In this document: positions 6,697 through 16,388 of the stretch, one piece after another | How positions within the stretch are numbered: position 1 is the stretch's first letter | Layout: each line of letters opens with the position of its first letter | Assembly (NCBI RefSeq): GCF_003236315.1 | Contig: NZ_POTY01000035.1 | Coordinates: forward strand, 1 to 36,350 | DNA from: Micromonospora craterilacus | GTDB lineage: Bacteria > Actinomycetota > Actinomycetes > Mycobacteriales > Micromonosporaceae | Length of the DNA: 36,350 bases | Direction of reading: 5' to 3' | Position numbers and translations under genes: made by a program | Notes under the pieces: model-generated | Database searches by the model: none | Seen by the model: the letters and a program-made list of their open reading frames with translations, nothing else | What the model was told of the DNA's origin: nothing

Positions 6697-8796
6697 TCAG
6701 CCGGCGGCGGTGAGCTGGAACGACTTGACCATCTCTTCGTAGATCGGCTTGCTCTCCTCGAACTGGGCGTCGTTCGAGGTCAGGTAGAAGGAGTAGATCC
6801 GCCCGTCGTGGGCCACCCCGTGCCACACCCCGTGCCGCATGGTCTCGCCCTCGCCGCAGGTGTACTCGAACTCGGCCGAGGGCTTGCCGGCCAGCTCCTT
6901 TTCGGCCATGGAGATCTGGGTGTAGGGCTTGGCGCACGAGGTGGATTTGGTCCGCAGGAAGTTCTCGGCGCTCTGGGCCCAACGGGCCGAGGTGGTGGAT
7001 ACCTTCTCGTTGAGGATCCGCACCCGCCGGCCGTCGTCCTCCGGGTCGGTGTAGTCGATGTAGACGGCACCGCTGGGTGCGCTCTTCTTCCAGCCCTTGG
7101 GCACCAACATCTGCACCCCGCGGGCCGAGTGCTCCTGCATCGCGATGCTGGGCGTTTCCTCGGCGGTGCTGGACGGATCGGCCACCGGGGTGGACGGTGG
7201 CGGGTCGCCGCCGCTGGTGAGCGCCACCACACTGATCAGCAGGATCACCGCGAGGCCGCCGGCCGCGGCCAGTTGCATCTTGCGCGGCCAGCCCTTCACG
7301 GTGTCGACCAGGCGGGTGCCGGCCGCCTTCGCCCGGTCGACCGGACTGCCGCCCGAGGCCGGGGCCGGTGGCGCACCGTACGGCTGGTGGGGCGCCGGCG
7401 CCCACTGGGCGCCGCCGTAGCCGCCGAGCTGCTGGGTCGCCTCCGGCTGCCCCCCGAAGCCGTACTGCCCGGCGGTCGCCCCGGCGCCGATCCGCTGGGT
7501 GGCGTCGGCCCCGATCCGCTGGGTGGCGTCCGCGCCGATCCGCTGCGTGGCGTCCGCCCCGATGTGCTGCGTGGCGCCCGCGCCGATCCGCTGGGTGGCG
7601 TCGGCGCCGCCGCCGTAGGTGCGACCGGCCGGCGGGGACTTGGCGGCGCCCTGCTGCGGCGGCCGGGCCAGCGTGTCGGCGCTGGTGTCCTCCATCAGGG
7701 CGGCGTTGGCCGCGGCGGCCTGGCCGGGGCGCTCGCCCCGGCGCAGCGCGGCCAGCCGATCGGTCAGCGACTCGCCGGGCGCGAGCATCGCCCGGCCGCC
7801 GATCTGCCCGGACGGTGTGGGCTGCGCCGATGCGGCCGGTGCGGTGACCGGCGCGGGCTGCGGCACCTGCATCACCGAGTACGGATCGGTCATCGAGTTG
7901 ACCGCGGCGGCGGTGCTGCTCAGCGGCCCGGCGAGCAGCTCGCGCAGCATGGCGCGGGCGGTGTGCACGTCGAGCCGCCGGGCCGGGTCCTTCTCCAGCA
8001 GGCCCATCAGCACCCGGGTCAGCGGGCCGCTGCGCTGCGGCGGGGCCGGCGGATCTTCCACCACCGCGTGCATGGTCTCGATCGGGTCGCCCCGGTCGAA
8101 GGGCGGCCGGCCCTCCACCGCGGTGTAGAGCGTCACACCCAGCGAGAACAGGTCGCTGGGCGGGCCGAACTCCTGCCCCATGGCCCGTTCGGGCGAGATG
8201 AAGTGCGGTGAGCCGAGCACCATGCCGGGCGTGGTGAGCTGCACGTCGGTGGGCATCCGGGCGACCCCGAAGTCGGTCAGCACGCACCGGCCGTCGGAGC
8301 AGATCAGCACGTTGGCGGGCTTGACGTCGCGGTGCAGCACGCCGATCGCGTGGGCCACCTCCAGCGCGCCGAGCAGCGCAATTCCGATCTTGGCGACCAC
8401 CCGCTGAGCGATCGGCCCGTCCTCGATCACCATGTCGGCGAGGCTGCGGGCGTCGAGCAGTTCCATCACGATCCACGGCCGGCCACCCTCGGTGACCACG
8501 TCGTACACCTGGACCACCGCCGGGTGGGCGATGGCGGCGGCGGCACGGGCCTCACGCAGGGTGCGTTCGTACATCGCGTCGCGGTCGCTCGGGGCCAGCC
8601 CCGGCGGGAGGACGACCTCCTTGACCGCCACGTCACGGCGCAGAAGTGTGTCTGTGGCCCGCCAGACCGTACCCATGCCACCGTTACCCACCGTGGAGCG
8701 CAACGAGTATCGGTCACCGATGACGGTGCCGGGTGTCGCGCGTCCGTTGGTGGGGGTGCTGACTGGTCCGCCGCTCCACGTCGGGATCTGAGTCAC
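6697..8796 (-). CDS. Receptor-type serine/threonine protein kinase with octapeptide repeats
   Basis: A 699-residue Hanks-type (PknB-like) kinase. The kinase domain spans ~30-290: glycine loop GNGGMG (37-42), Lys59 (VAVKE), HRDVKPAN (155-162), DFG (175-177) and SPE (201-203) in place of APE. A disordered Pro/Ala-rich linker follows (290-505). It contains five tandem octapeptides (D/G)ATQ(R/H)IGA at 399-438 and a degenerate copy, EATQQLGG, at ~452. One membrane helix (~508-526) leads to an extracytoplasmic domain of ~170 residues with four cysteines (SCAKPY, YTCGEG regions) that is probably a sensor. The GTG at 8796 is the only sensible start. It is divergent from the mutase gene; no substrate is evident. 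Confidence 0.95.
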   Translation of the reverse strand: MTQIPTWSGGPVSTPTNGRATPGTVIGDRYSLRSTVGNGGMGTVWRATDTLLRRDVAVKEVVLPPGLAPSDRDAMYERTLREARAAAAIAHPAVVQVYDVVTEGGRPWIVMELLDARSLADMVIEDGPIAQRVVAKIGIALLGALEVAHAIGVLHRDVKPANVLICSDGRCVLTDFGVARMPTDVQLTTPGMVLGSPHFISPERAMGQEFGPPSDLFSLGVTLYTAVEGRPPFDRGDPIETMHAVVEDPPAPPQRSGPLTRVLMGLLEKDPARRLDVHTARAMLRELLAGPLSSTAAAVNSMTDPYSVMQVPQPAPVTAPAASAQPTPSGQIGGRAMLAPGESLTDRLAALRRGERPGQAAAANAALMEDTSADTLARPPQQGAAKSPPAGRTYGGGADATQRIGAGATQHIGADATQRIGADATQRIGADATQRIGAGATAGQYGFGGQPEATQQLGGYGGAQWAPAPHQPYGAPPAPASGGSPVDRAKAAGTRLVDTVKGWPRKMQLAAAGGLAVILLISVVALTSGGDPPPSTPVADPSSTAEETPSIAMQEHSARGVQMLVPKGWKKSAPSGAVYIDYTDPEDDGRRVRILNEKVSTTSARWAQSAENFLRTKSTSCAKPYTQISMAEKELAGKPSAEFEYTCGEGETMRHGVWHGVAHDGRIYSFYLTSNDAQFEESKPIYEEMVKSFQLTAAG
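7483..7602 (-). repeat. Five tandem 24-bp coding repeats within the kinase gene
   Basis: Five consecutive 24-base units encode octapeptides (D/G)ATQ(R/H)IGA at residues 399-438 of the kinase. The units are nearly identical at the DNA level and keep the reading frame. They lie in the cytoplasmic linker between kinase domain and membrane helix. Confidence 0.85.
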
Positions 8797-8989
8797 AGAA
8801 AAGCCACCGGGGGAAGTCGAGAGGGCTGGGACACAACCCCCCTATCTTGCTGGTTCAGACGCCCGATGCGAAAGCCGGCGCGACGGACGTTTCCCGTACT
8901 CGACGGTACGTGTGCAGGCACTCACCTCTTGTCGTCGCCCGCCGGTGCGGTGTGCGGTATCCCTCACCCAGTTCCGGGCCCGATCGTCC

Positions 8990-8995
8990 TACCAT
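8990..8995 (+). promoter_or_regulatory. Leaderless -10 element of the acyl-CoA mutase gene
   Basis: TACCAT lies 6 bases before the ATG at 9002. It supports this ATG over an in-frame start at 8912, which would place the promoter inside the gene. Confidence 0.5.
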
Positions 8996-9001
8996 CCGGT
9001 A

Positions 9002-10585
<1,584 letters not shown>

Positions 10586-11045
10586 GCCGGCCGGGTCGGC
10601 CTTCCGCTCGCGGAGCGTGTCGGGGCGGCCGTCCCGGGTATTCCCCTCCCGGGTGATCTCGTGACGCACAGATTGTGCGGTCGCGGGGTGCCCGGACGTG
10701 TGAACGTCCACGGGTGTCCGTTGCCAGGAGTGGTCGGGTAATTGTCGTAACGTCAGTTAATCGGCGTGACTAATGCGACAATTCGGAACGATGGCGATGG
10801 GTTCAGAAGATATTTCTAACCTGTGGGCACGGTTACGCGTTGTAGGAGGTGAGAGGCGGATGACGGCGTTCGACCGCGATCTACCTGCTGTCCCGCACGC
10901 CTACGCGCGCTCTCAGCAGGGCATACGTGACGCTGTGCGGTCCGATCATCACCGGAACGAGGTTGCGCAGCGTTACCGCCGTGGGTCTACGCTGTCTGCT
11001 GTTCCCGATGATCCATCCATTTCTAGTGATCGAGAAGAATTCGAC
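10586..11045 (+). promoter_or_regulatory. 460-base leader/intergenic region with dyads and an AT-richer part
   Basis: No independent gene is evident. Small dyads occur at 10602-10614 and 10694-10709. An 8-bp inverted repeat AATTGTCG/CGACAATT lies at 10740-10747 and 10776-10783. From ~10740 to 11045 GC content drops. A strong Shine-Dalgarno AGGAGGTGA (10844-10852) precedes an ATG at 10860 that is in frame with the downstream amidohydrolase. Codons 10860-11045 use many T/A third positions, unlike true coding sequence here, so I favour an untranslated or regulatory leader. Confidence 0.45.
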
Positions 11046-12305
11046 GTGACGAGTGCGTTGACGATGCCGACCGGCAACCAGCTGGCGCCGTCCTGGCCGG
11101 AGGCGCCATCCGGTGCCCAACCCCTGCCCTTCGAGCTGGACCACCTGCTCGCCCTCCGGGTACCAGGCCTGATCGCTACCCGCCGTCACATCCACTCGCA
11201 CCCCGAGCTGTCCGGCGAGGAGTTCGAGACCACCGCGCTGATCGCCCGGGAGCTCTCGCTGGCCGGGCTCAACCCGCGGCTGCTGCCCAAGGGCAACGGG
11301 GTCATCTGCGACATCGACGGCCGCCCGGACGGGCCGGTGATCGCACTGCGCGCCGACATCGACGCGCTGCCGCTGACCGACGTCAAGGACGTGCCGTACC
11401 GCTCCACGGTGGACGGCGTCTGCCACGCCTGCGGCCACGACGTGCACACCACGGTCATGCTCGGCGTCGGCATGCTGCTCGCGCAGCTCGCCGACCTGGG
11501 CGAGCTGCCGGGTCGGGTCCGGCTGATCTTCCAGCCCGCCGAGGAGATCCTGCCCTGCGGCTCGCTGGAGGTGATCGAGGCCGGCGGTCTCGACGACGTG
11601 GTGCAGATCTTCGCGTTGCACTGCGACCCGAACCTGCCGGTCGGCCAGGTCGGCCTGCGGGTGGGGCCGATCACGGCCGCCGCCGACAACGTCACCGTCC
11701 GGCTCACCGGGCCGGGTGGCCACACCGCCCGCCCGCACCTGACCGTCGACCTGGTCGACGCCCTCGGCCGGCTGATCACCGAGGTGCCCGCCCTGGTCAG
11801 CCGCCGGGTGCCGGCGAACAGCGGCCTGCTGCTGGTTTTCGGCCACGCCTCCGCCGGCACCCGGTACAACGTCATCCCGTCCGAGGCGTCCGCCTCCGGC
11901 ACGCTGCGGGTGATGGACCGCGACGCCTGGGAGATGGCCCCGAAGATCGTTTCTCAGGTGGTCCGGGACGTCATCGCCCCCACCGGGGCCACGGTCGACC
12001 TGGAATACCTGCGCGGACGCCCGCCGGTCTGCAACGACGCCCAGGCAATCCGGGTGCTGACCGCCGCCACCACCACGGCGCTCGGCCCGGAGGGCGTCGC
12101 GGAGACCCCGCAGAGCATGGGCGGCGAGGACTTCTCCTGGTATCTGGAGTACGTCCCCGGCGCCCTGGCCCGGCTCGGGGTCGGCCGCTCCGGGCCGAAC
12201 GTCGACCTGCACCGGGCGTCGTTCGACGTGGACGAACGGGCCATCCCGGCGGGCGTACGGCTCATGGTGCAGACCGCGCTCCAGGCACTGGCGGCGGTGC
12301 GCTGA
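11046..12305 (+). CDS. M20-family amidohydrolase / peptidase
   Basis: A 419-residue M20D-type metallo-amidohydrolase (hippurate hydrolase/IAA-amino acid hydrolase-like). It should cleave an N-acyl amino acid or similar amide using a di-metal centre. Family motifs are RRHIHSHPELSGEE (46-59), ALRADIDALP (100-109), HACGHDVHTT (127-136, metal ligands), QPAEEILPCGS, and SMGGEDFSWYLE near the C-terminus; GGHTARPH marks the lid/dimerisation domain. The exact substrate cannot be read from sequence. The GTG at 11046 is chosen because normal codon bias begins there; ATG 11064 is possible, and the ATG at 10860 has a much stronger ribosome binding site and would add 62 residues. The 3' end overlaps the opposing DUF4349 gene by 44 bases. 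Confidence 0.9.
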   Translation: MTSALTMPTGNQLAPSWPEAPSGAQPLPFELDHLLALRVPGLIATRRHIHSHPELSGEEFETTALIARELSLAGLNPRLLPKGNGVICDIDGRPDGPVIALRADIDALPLTDVKDVPYRSTVDGVCHACGHDVHTTVMLGVGMLLAQLADLGELPGRVRLIFQPAEEILPCGSLEVIEAGGLDDVVQIFALHCDPNLPVGQVGLRVGPITAAADNVTVRLTGPGGHTARPHLTVDLVDALGRLITEVPALVSRRVPANSGLLLVFGHASAGTRYNVIPSEASASGTLRVMDRDAWEMAPKIVSQVVRDVIAPTGATVDLEYLRGRPPVCNDAQAIRVLTAATTTALGPEGVAETPQSMGGEDFSWYLEYVPGALARLGVGRSGPNVDLHRASFDVDERAIPAGVRLMVQTALQALAAVR

Positions 12306-13257
12306 CCCCGGGCGGTGGCGGTGCGCTGACCCCCGGCGGTGGCGGCGTGCCGACCGGCGCGACCAGCGCCGGCAACGCGGGCCGGTTCCGGCGGCGCCGG
12401 CGGCTCCACCACCACAGCGCCCCGAGCGGTACGCCGAACACCAGCAGCCACGGCAGGATCGCCCCGAGCACGGTGAGCAGCACGGTCATCGAGGCCAGGA
12501 AGACCTTCCAGCCGCCCTTGAGCCCGACCAGGAAGCCGATCTGGCTCTCCTCGTCGGTGGTGCTCGCGTCCGGGCCCACCAGGGTGACGGTGATCGTGGA
12601 CAGCGCGGTCAGGTCGCCCAGCCGCCGCTTCTTCGCCTCCAGCGAGGCGAGGTCGGCCTCCCGGCGGGCCAGCTCGTTCTCCACGGTCACCAGATCACCG
12701 ATCGAGCTGGCCTGGGCGAGCAGCCGACGCGCGCTCTCCACCCGGGCCCGCTGGCTGAGGATCCGCGCGTCGAGGTCGATCGTCTCCTCGGTGACGTCCT
12801 GGGTGTCGATCTGCCGGCGTTCCTGGACGCCGAAGCCCGCGACTTCCTCCACGACTTCGTAGAACCGCGCCGCTGGCACCCGCAGCTGCAACTCCGCCAC
12901 CGCGTCGGCGTCGGCGCTGCGGCGCTGGTCGCCGCCGACGAAACCACCGGCCCGGGTGGCCGTGGCGACGGCGTCACGGGCGGCGGCCTCCACATCGTCC
13001 ACCTTCAACTGGATCGATCCGGTGTAGATGATCGCGCGTTGGTCGACCCGGGTGTCCGTCGCCGTGCCGGCACCGGCCTGGTTCTGTTCCGGAGCCCCGG
13101 CGCCCGGCCCGTGGGCCGGCGCTTCGGCTCCGGCCGCGTTCTCCGATGTCGCCGCCGTGTCGTCGCTGCCGCTGCCGCTTCCGCAGCCGGCGAGCACCAG
13201 CAGCGCGACCATTGCCGCCGCCGTCGTCCCGCGACGGCGGCCTCTTCCTACTCGCAT
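12262..13257 (-). CDS. DUF4349 domain lipoprotein
   Basis: A 331-residue predicted lipoprotein. The signal peptide ends in lipobox LAGC, with Cys25 as the lipidation site. A Ser/Ala/Gly-rich linker leads to a DUF4349 domain (RAIIYTGSIQLKVDDVEAAARDA..., LQLRVPAARFYEVVEEVAGFGVQERRQIDTQDVTEE). A coiled-coil stretch (RREADLASLEAKKRRLGDL) and one membrane helix near the C-terminus follow, then a basic stop-transfer segment and a Pro-rich tail with repeated GVSAPPPP. Function is unknown; the family sits at the cell envelope. The start at 13257 is chosen over 13317 because it puts a normal-length signal peptide before the lipobox and has a purine-rich site upstream. The tail is encoded within the overlap with the convergent amidohydrolase gene. 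Confidence 0.88.
   Translation of the reverse strand: MRVGRGRRRGTTAAAMVALLVLAGCGSGSGSDDTAATSENAAGAEAPAHGPGAGAPEQNQAGAGTATDTRVDQRAIIYTGSIQLKVDDVEAAARDAVATATRAGGFVGGDQRRSADADAVAELQLRVPAARFYEVVEEVAGFGVQERRQIDTQDVTEETIDLDARILSQRARVESARRLLAQASSIGDLVTVENELARREADLASLEAKKRRLGDLTALSTITVTLVGPDASTTDEESQIGFLVGLKGGWKVFLASMTVLLTVLGAILPWLLVFGVPLGALWWWSRRRRRNRPALPALVAPVGTPPPPGVSAPPPPGVSAPPPVPGARSAP
12295..12342. repeat. Tandem 24-bp duplication across an amidohydrolase stop codon
   Basis: The 24-base units 12295-12318 and 12319-12342 match at 23 of 24 positions. The first contains the amidohydrolase TGA (12303-12305). On the other strand the duplication produces the repeated GVSAPPPP octapeptide of the DUF4349 protein tail. 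Confidence 0.75.
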
Positions 13258-13371
13258 CCCCGTTCCCCTTTCGCCTACCCCGGGAGGTGATAGCTCAGAC
13301 GCCACGCGGCGTCCCACGGGTTCCGGCAGACTGCGCTCAGGACGTCACGATTCGATATGGGAGGCATCACG

Positions 13372-14004
13372 ATGCGGCTCACCAAGTACGCCCACTCGTG
13401 CCTGCGGGTCGAGCACGACGGGGGAGTGCTGGTCGTCGATCCCGGAATGTTCAGCGAGCCGGCCGTGGCGCTGGACGGGGCCGACGCGGTGCTGATCACC
13501 CACGAGCACCCCGACCACCTCGACGTCGAGGCGGTCAACCGGCAGTTGGAGCGGCGTCCGTTCGTCATCCACGCACCGGCGTCGTTGGCCGGCCCACTCG
13601 GCGACGCGGCCGAGGTGCTGCGCCCGGTCAACCCCGGGGAGTCGTTCACCGCCGCCGGCGTCTCGATCCGGGCCTACGGCGGGCGGCATGCGGTGATCCA
13701 CCCCGACATCCCGGTGGTGGACAACCTCGGTTACCTGGTCAACGACATCGTCTACCACCCGGGAGATTCGCTCGTCGTCCCGGACGACGTGCAGGTCGAC
13801 ACCCTCTTCGCGCCGATCCACGCGCCCTGGTCGAAGTTCTCCGAGGTGGTCGACTTCATCCGCGCGGTGGCCCCGCGTCGGGTCTTCGCGCTGCACGACG
13901 CCCTGCTCAACGACAACGGGTATGCCGTGCTCGACCGGCAGTACAGAGCCCTGTCCGGCAGCGAGTACCAACGGCTGGAGCCGGGCAGCCGGATCGACGG
14001 CTGA
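13372..14004 (+). CDS. Metallo-beta-lactamase-fold hydrolase (UlaG-like)
   Basis: A 211-residue metal-dependent hydrolase. The metal-binding THEHPDHLD motif is at residues 43-51, and the N-terminal RLTKYAHSCLRVEHDGGVLVVDPG is typical of the UlaG-like branch. A second metal-ligand region lies around YHPGDSL, and FALHDALLND near the end supplies the last histidine. The substrate is unknown. The ATG at 13372 is preferred because it has a GGGAGG ribosome binding site just upstream; an in-frame ATG at 13357 overlaps that site. The next gene follows after 4 bases, suggesting co-transcription. Confidence 0.88.
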   Translation: MRLTKYAHSCLRVEHDGGVLVVDPGMFSEPAVALDGADAVLITHEHPDHLDVEAVNRQLERRPFVIHAPASLAGPLGDAAEVLRPVNPGESFTAAGVSIRAYGGRHAVIHPDIPVVDNLGYLVNDIVYHPGDSLVVPDDVQVDTLFAPIHAPWSKFSEVVDFIRAVAPRRVFALHDALLNDNGYAVLDRQYRALSGSEYQRLEPGSRIDG

Positions 14005-14008
14005 GCCG

Positions 14009-14938
14009 ATGCCCGGCCCACCCCCCGATCTCGTCGAGCAGCTCTACCGCACTCCGCCGGACCGGTTCGTCACCGCCCGGGATGCCGCCGCCGCCGAGGC
14101 GCGTCGGGCCGGCGACCCGAGGTCCGCCCGGGAGATCGCCCGGCTGCGCCGGCCCACGGTCGCCGCCTGGCTGGTCAACCTGCTCGCCATCGAACGGCCC
14201 GAGCTGGTGGCCGACCTGGTGCAACTGGCGGACGCGCTGCGGGCCGCCCAGCGCGAGCTGCGCGGCCCGCGCCTGCGGGAGTTGTCCGCGCAGCGGCGAG
14301 CCGTGGTCGGCGCGTTGGTCGCCGAGGTACGCCGGCTCGCCGCCGGTGTCGAGGGAGCCCCGTCGGCCGGGAAGTTGCCGCTGGCCGAGGTCGAGGCGAC
14401 GCTGAACGCCGCCCTCTCCGATGCCGGGGTGGCCGAGCAGGTGCGCTCCGGCCGGCTGCTGCGGCCCGCCCACTACGCCGGATTCGGCGAGGTGCCACGG
14501 CCGCAACTGCGCCTGGTGACCGGCGGGGAGGAGTTGCCGCCCGCACCGACCCAGCGCTCGCAGGAGCGGGGCGCGCTCCGTGCCGACCAGGCGCAACGTG
14601 CCGCTCGGGCCGAGCGGGCCCGCCGTCGCAAGGCGCTGGAGAAGGAACTGACGCGGGCGCGTACCGACCAGGAACGGGCCGAGACGGACCTGGCCGGCGC
14701 GGTGGCGGCCGAGCGCGACGGGGCCGCCGCGCTGGACGCGGTGGAGGCGGAACTGGCCGAGCTGGAACGCCGCCGGGCCGTCGCCGAGCAGGAACTCAGC
14801 CGCTCCCGGTTGGCCCGTCGGGCGGCCGAACGGGCCGCCACCGCCGCCCGCCGCCGCAGTGGCGAGGTCGAGGCCGCGGTGGAGGCACTCGACGCCGAGG
14901 AGGAGGATGCCGGCGCGGGCGGCGGCCCGGCAGACTGA
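14009..14938 (+). CDS. Hypothetical actinobacterial protein with long C-terminal coiled coil
   Basis: A 309-residue protein of unknown function. The N-terminal ~180 residues are helical and include RRPTVAAWLVNLLAIERPELVADLVQLADALRAAQRELRG and HYAGFGEVPRPQLRLV. From ~190 to the end it is an uninterrupted Ala/Arg/Glu-rich coiled coil (for example RARRRKALEKELTRARTDQERAE) ending in an acidic tail. There is no signal peptide or membrane helix. The start ATG at 14009 lies 4 bases after the stop of the hydrolase gene, implying an operon. The arrangement is familiar from other actinomycete hypothetical proteins, but I can name no function. Confidence 0.75.
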   Translation: MPGPPPDLVEQLYRTPPDRFVTARDAAAAEARRAGDPRSAREIARLRRPTVAAWLVNLLAIERPELVADLVQLADALRAAQRELRGPRLRELSAQRRAVVGALVAEVRRLAAGVEGAPSAGKLPLAEVEATLNAALSDAGVAEQVRSGRLLRPAHYAGFGEVPRPQLRLVTGGEELPPAPTQRSQERGALRADQAQRAARAERARRRKALEKELTRARTDQERAETDLAGAVAAERDGAAALDAVEAELAELERRRAVAEQELSRSRLARRAAERAATAARRRSGEVEAAVEALDAEEEDAGAGGGPAD

Positions 14939-14997
14939 TTCGTCATGGGTGGAACTTCGGGCGGATCCGTCAACGACCAACCCTCGGGCGGGCAGGG

Positions 14998-15735
14998 ATG
15001 ACCCCGGAGCAGGTGGCCACGGCCAGCAAGCCGGCGGTGCTCGCGCTCGGCGAGGCGTACAACCGGTGCCCCACCACCCTGCGCCGGGCCCGGCTGCTCG
15101 GCATCTCCGGCTGGGCCTTCTACATCACCGGCCGGGCCGGCGCGCTCGGCGACGTACGGGCCGAGACGGTGGCCGCCGCGCTCGGCTTCATCGCCCCCGA
15201 CGCGGTGGCCGACGGCTGGGACGCCGCCGCCCGCACGGTACGGCCGTCCGAGGTGGCCGCCGCCAGCCTCGCCGAGTGCTGCCGGTGGGGCGAGGATCGC
15301 CTGGCCGCCCTGCCTCGCGTGGACCTGCTGGCCGCGTTGGTGGAGCGGGCCGTCGCGGCGGCCGACGCCAGCGGGATGCCGCTGTTCGCGGCGTGGCGGG
15401 CCATGCCGTCGCTGGCCCGGACCCCCGGTGCCCGGGTCGCCGCCGGGCTGCGCCTGCTCCGGGAGCACTTCACCGGCGCCCACCTGGTTGCCGTCCGGGC
15501 CAGCGGGATGACCCCGCTGGAGGCGGTGCTGGCCGGCCCGGAGGGGGAGAGCGGGGCGGTGGCCTGCGGATGGCCCCCGCCATACCCGCCGGTCGGGCCG
15601 CTGGTGCGGCGCCGGCTGTGGGCCGAGGCGGTGACCGACCGGCTCGTCGCGCCCGCGTTCGCGGTACTCGGCCCAGCCGACGGTGCCGAGCTGGTGGAGC
15701 TGCTGGCCGCGGCGCGGGCGCACATCGAGGGCTGA
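14998..15735 (+). CDS. SCO6745-like family protein, function unknown
   Basis: A 245-residue cytoplasmic protein resembling the actinobacterial SCO6745 family: residues 1-60 read MTPEQVATASKPAVLALGEAYNRCPTTLRRARLLGISGWAFYITGRAGALGDV in segments typical of it, with VAAALGFIAPDAVADGWDAA following. It appears all-helical, with no recognisable catalytic motif, signal peptide or membrane segment. Some relatives lie in natural-product loci, but no biochemical role is known to me. It begins 59 bases after the coiled-coil gene and could share its transcript. It converges on the gamma-glutamylcyclotransferase-like gene across 94 bases that hold no clear element. Confidence 0.7.
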   Translation: MTPEQVATASKPAVLALGEAYNRCPTTLRRARLLGISGWAFYITGRAGALGDVRAETVAAALGFIAPDAVADGWDAAARTVRPSEVAAASLAECCRWGEDRLAALPRVDLLAALVERAVAAADASGMPLFAAWRAMPSLARTPGARVAAGLRLLREHFTGAHLVAVRASGMTPLEAVLAGPEGESGAVACGWPPPYPPVGPLVRRRLWAEAVTDRLVAPAFAVLGPADGAELVELLAAARAHIEG

Positions 15736-15829
15736 CAAACAGCCCGAAATGGCGCGGAACGCCCGGGTGTCCGGGGCCGCCGCCCGACCCGATGGCGACC
15801 GGTAGCAGACTGGGGAGGTGGGATACGCG

Positions 15830-16285
15830 CTACGCCGACGCGGTGCCGGTGGGGCGGGACCGCAGTTCGACGACGTAGTCGTCCGGCGCACCCGCCTTCT
15901 CGGCGGCGTTCGCGATCTCCGACAGGTACCACGAGGTGGGCAACCCGCCCTCGTAGCCGTCGAAGACGTACATCCAGGCCGTCACGTCGCCGTCCAACGT
16001 CGAGATGCGTACGGTCAGCTTCCGGTACGTGCCCGAGGTGACGCCCTCGATCTCGTCCAGCTGCGCCGCGTCGTACGGGTGGATGTCGTAGAGCGCCACG
16101 AACACCCGGTCGCCGGGCGACTCGGCCACCGTGCTGACCGCGCCCTCCCAGCCGATGACGTCCTCACCGGCGAAGGTGAGCCGCCAGCCCTCCAGCCAGC
16201 CGACACCCACCATCGGCGAATGCGGACAGTAGGCGCGCATCCGGGCGGGGTCCAGGTTCGAGCCGTAGGCGGCGTAATGACGCAC
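15830..16285 (-). CDS. Gamma-glutamylcyclotransferase-like protein
   Basis: A 151-residue protein of the GGCT/AIG2-like fold. The substrate-loop motif YGSNLD sits at residues 7-12 and ARMRAYCP follows, then FVALYDIHPYDAAQLDEIEGV, which matches the family's middle strand and helix. Such proteins release 5-oxoproline from gamma-glutamyl amines or dipeptides; the substrate here is not evident. The GTG at 16285 is supported by a leaderless -10 element 7 bases upstream. It is divergent from lpdA. Confidence 0.85.
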   Translation of the reverse strand: MRHYAAYGSNLDPARMRAYCPHSPMVGVGWLEGWRLTFAGEDVIGWEGAVSTVAESPGDRVFVALYDIHPYDAAQLDEIEGVTSGTYRKLTVRISTLDGDVTAWMYVFDGYEGGLPTSWYLSEIANAAEKAGAPDDYVVELRSRPTGTASA

Positions 16286-16292
16286 GGCGATG

Positions 16293-16298
16293 ACGATA
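16293..16298 (-). promoter_or_regulatory. Leaderless -10 element of the gamma-glutamylcyclotransferase-like gene
   Basis: TATCGT on the minus strand lies 7 bases before the GTG start at 16285. Confidence 0.5.
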
Positions 16299-16388
16299 GC
16301 CCGACCGGCGCGTCGGGGAGAATACGACGGTGCGTGTCGGACGCATCGGGGAGAAGAAAGTCACTGTGAGCATGGACGAGGGGCGGTC

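Noticed and set aside
7483..7602. Regular 24-bp repeats as a possible CRISPR array
   Set aside because: There are no spacers; the units are contiguous, keep frame and encode the kinase octapeptides.
10773..11045. N-terminal 91-residue extension of the M20 amidohydrolase
   Set aside because: Third-position bases are not host-like and the M20 family starts later. Kept as a finding because of the strong ribosome site at 10844.
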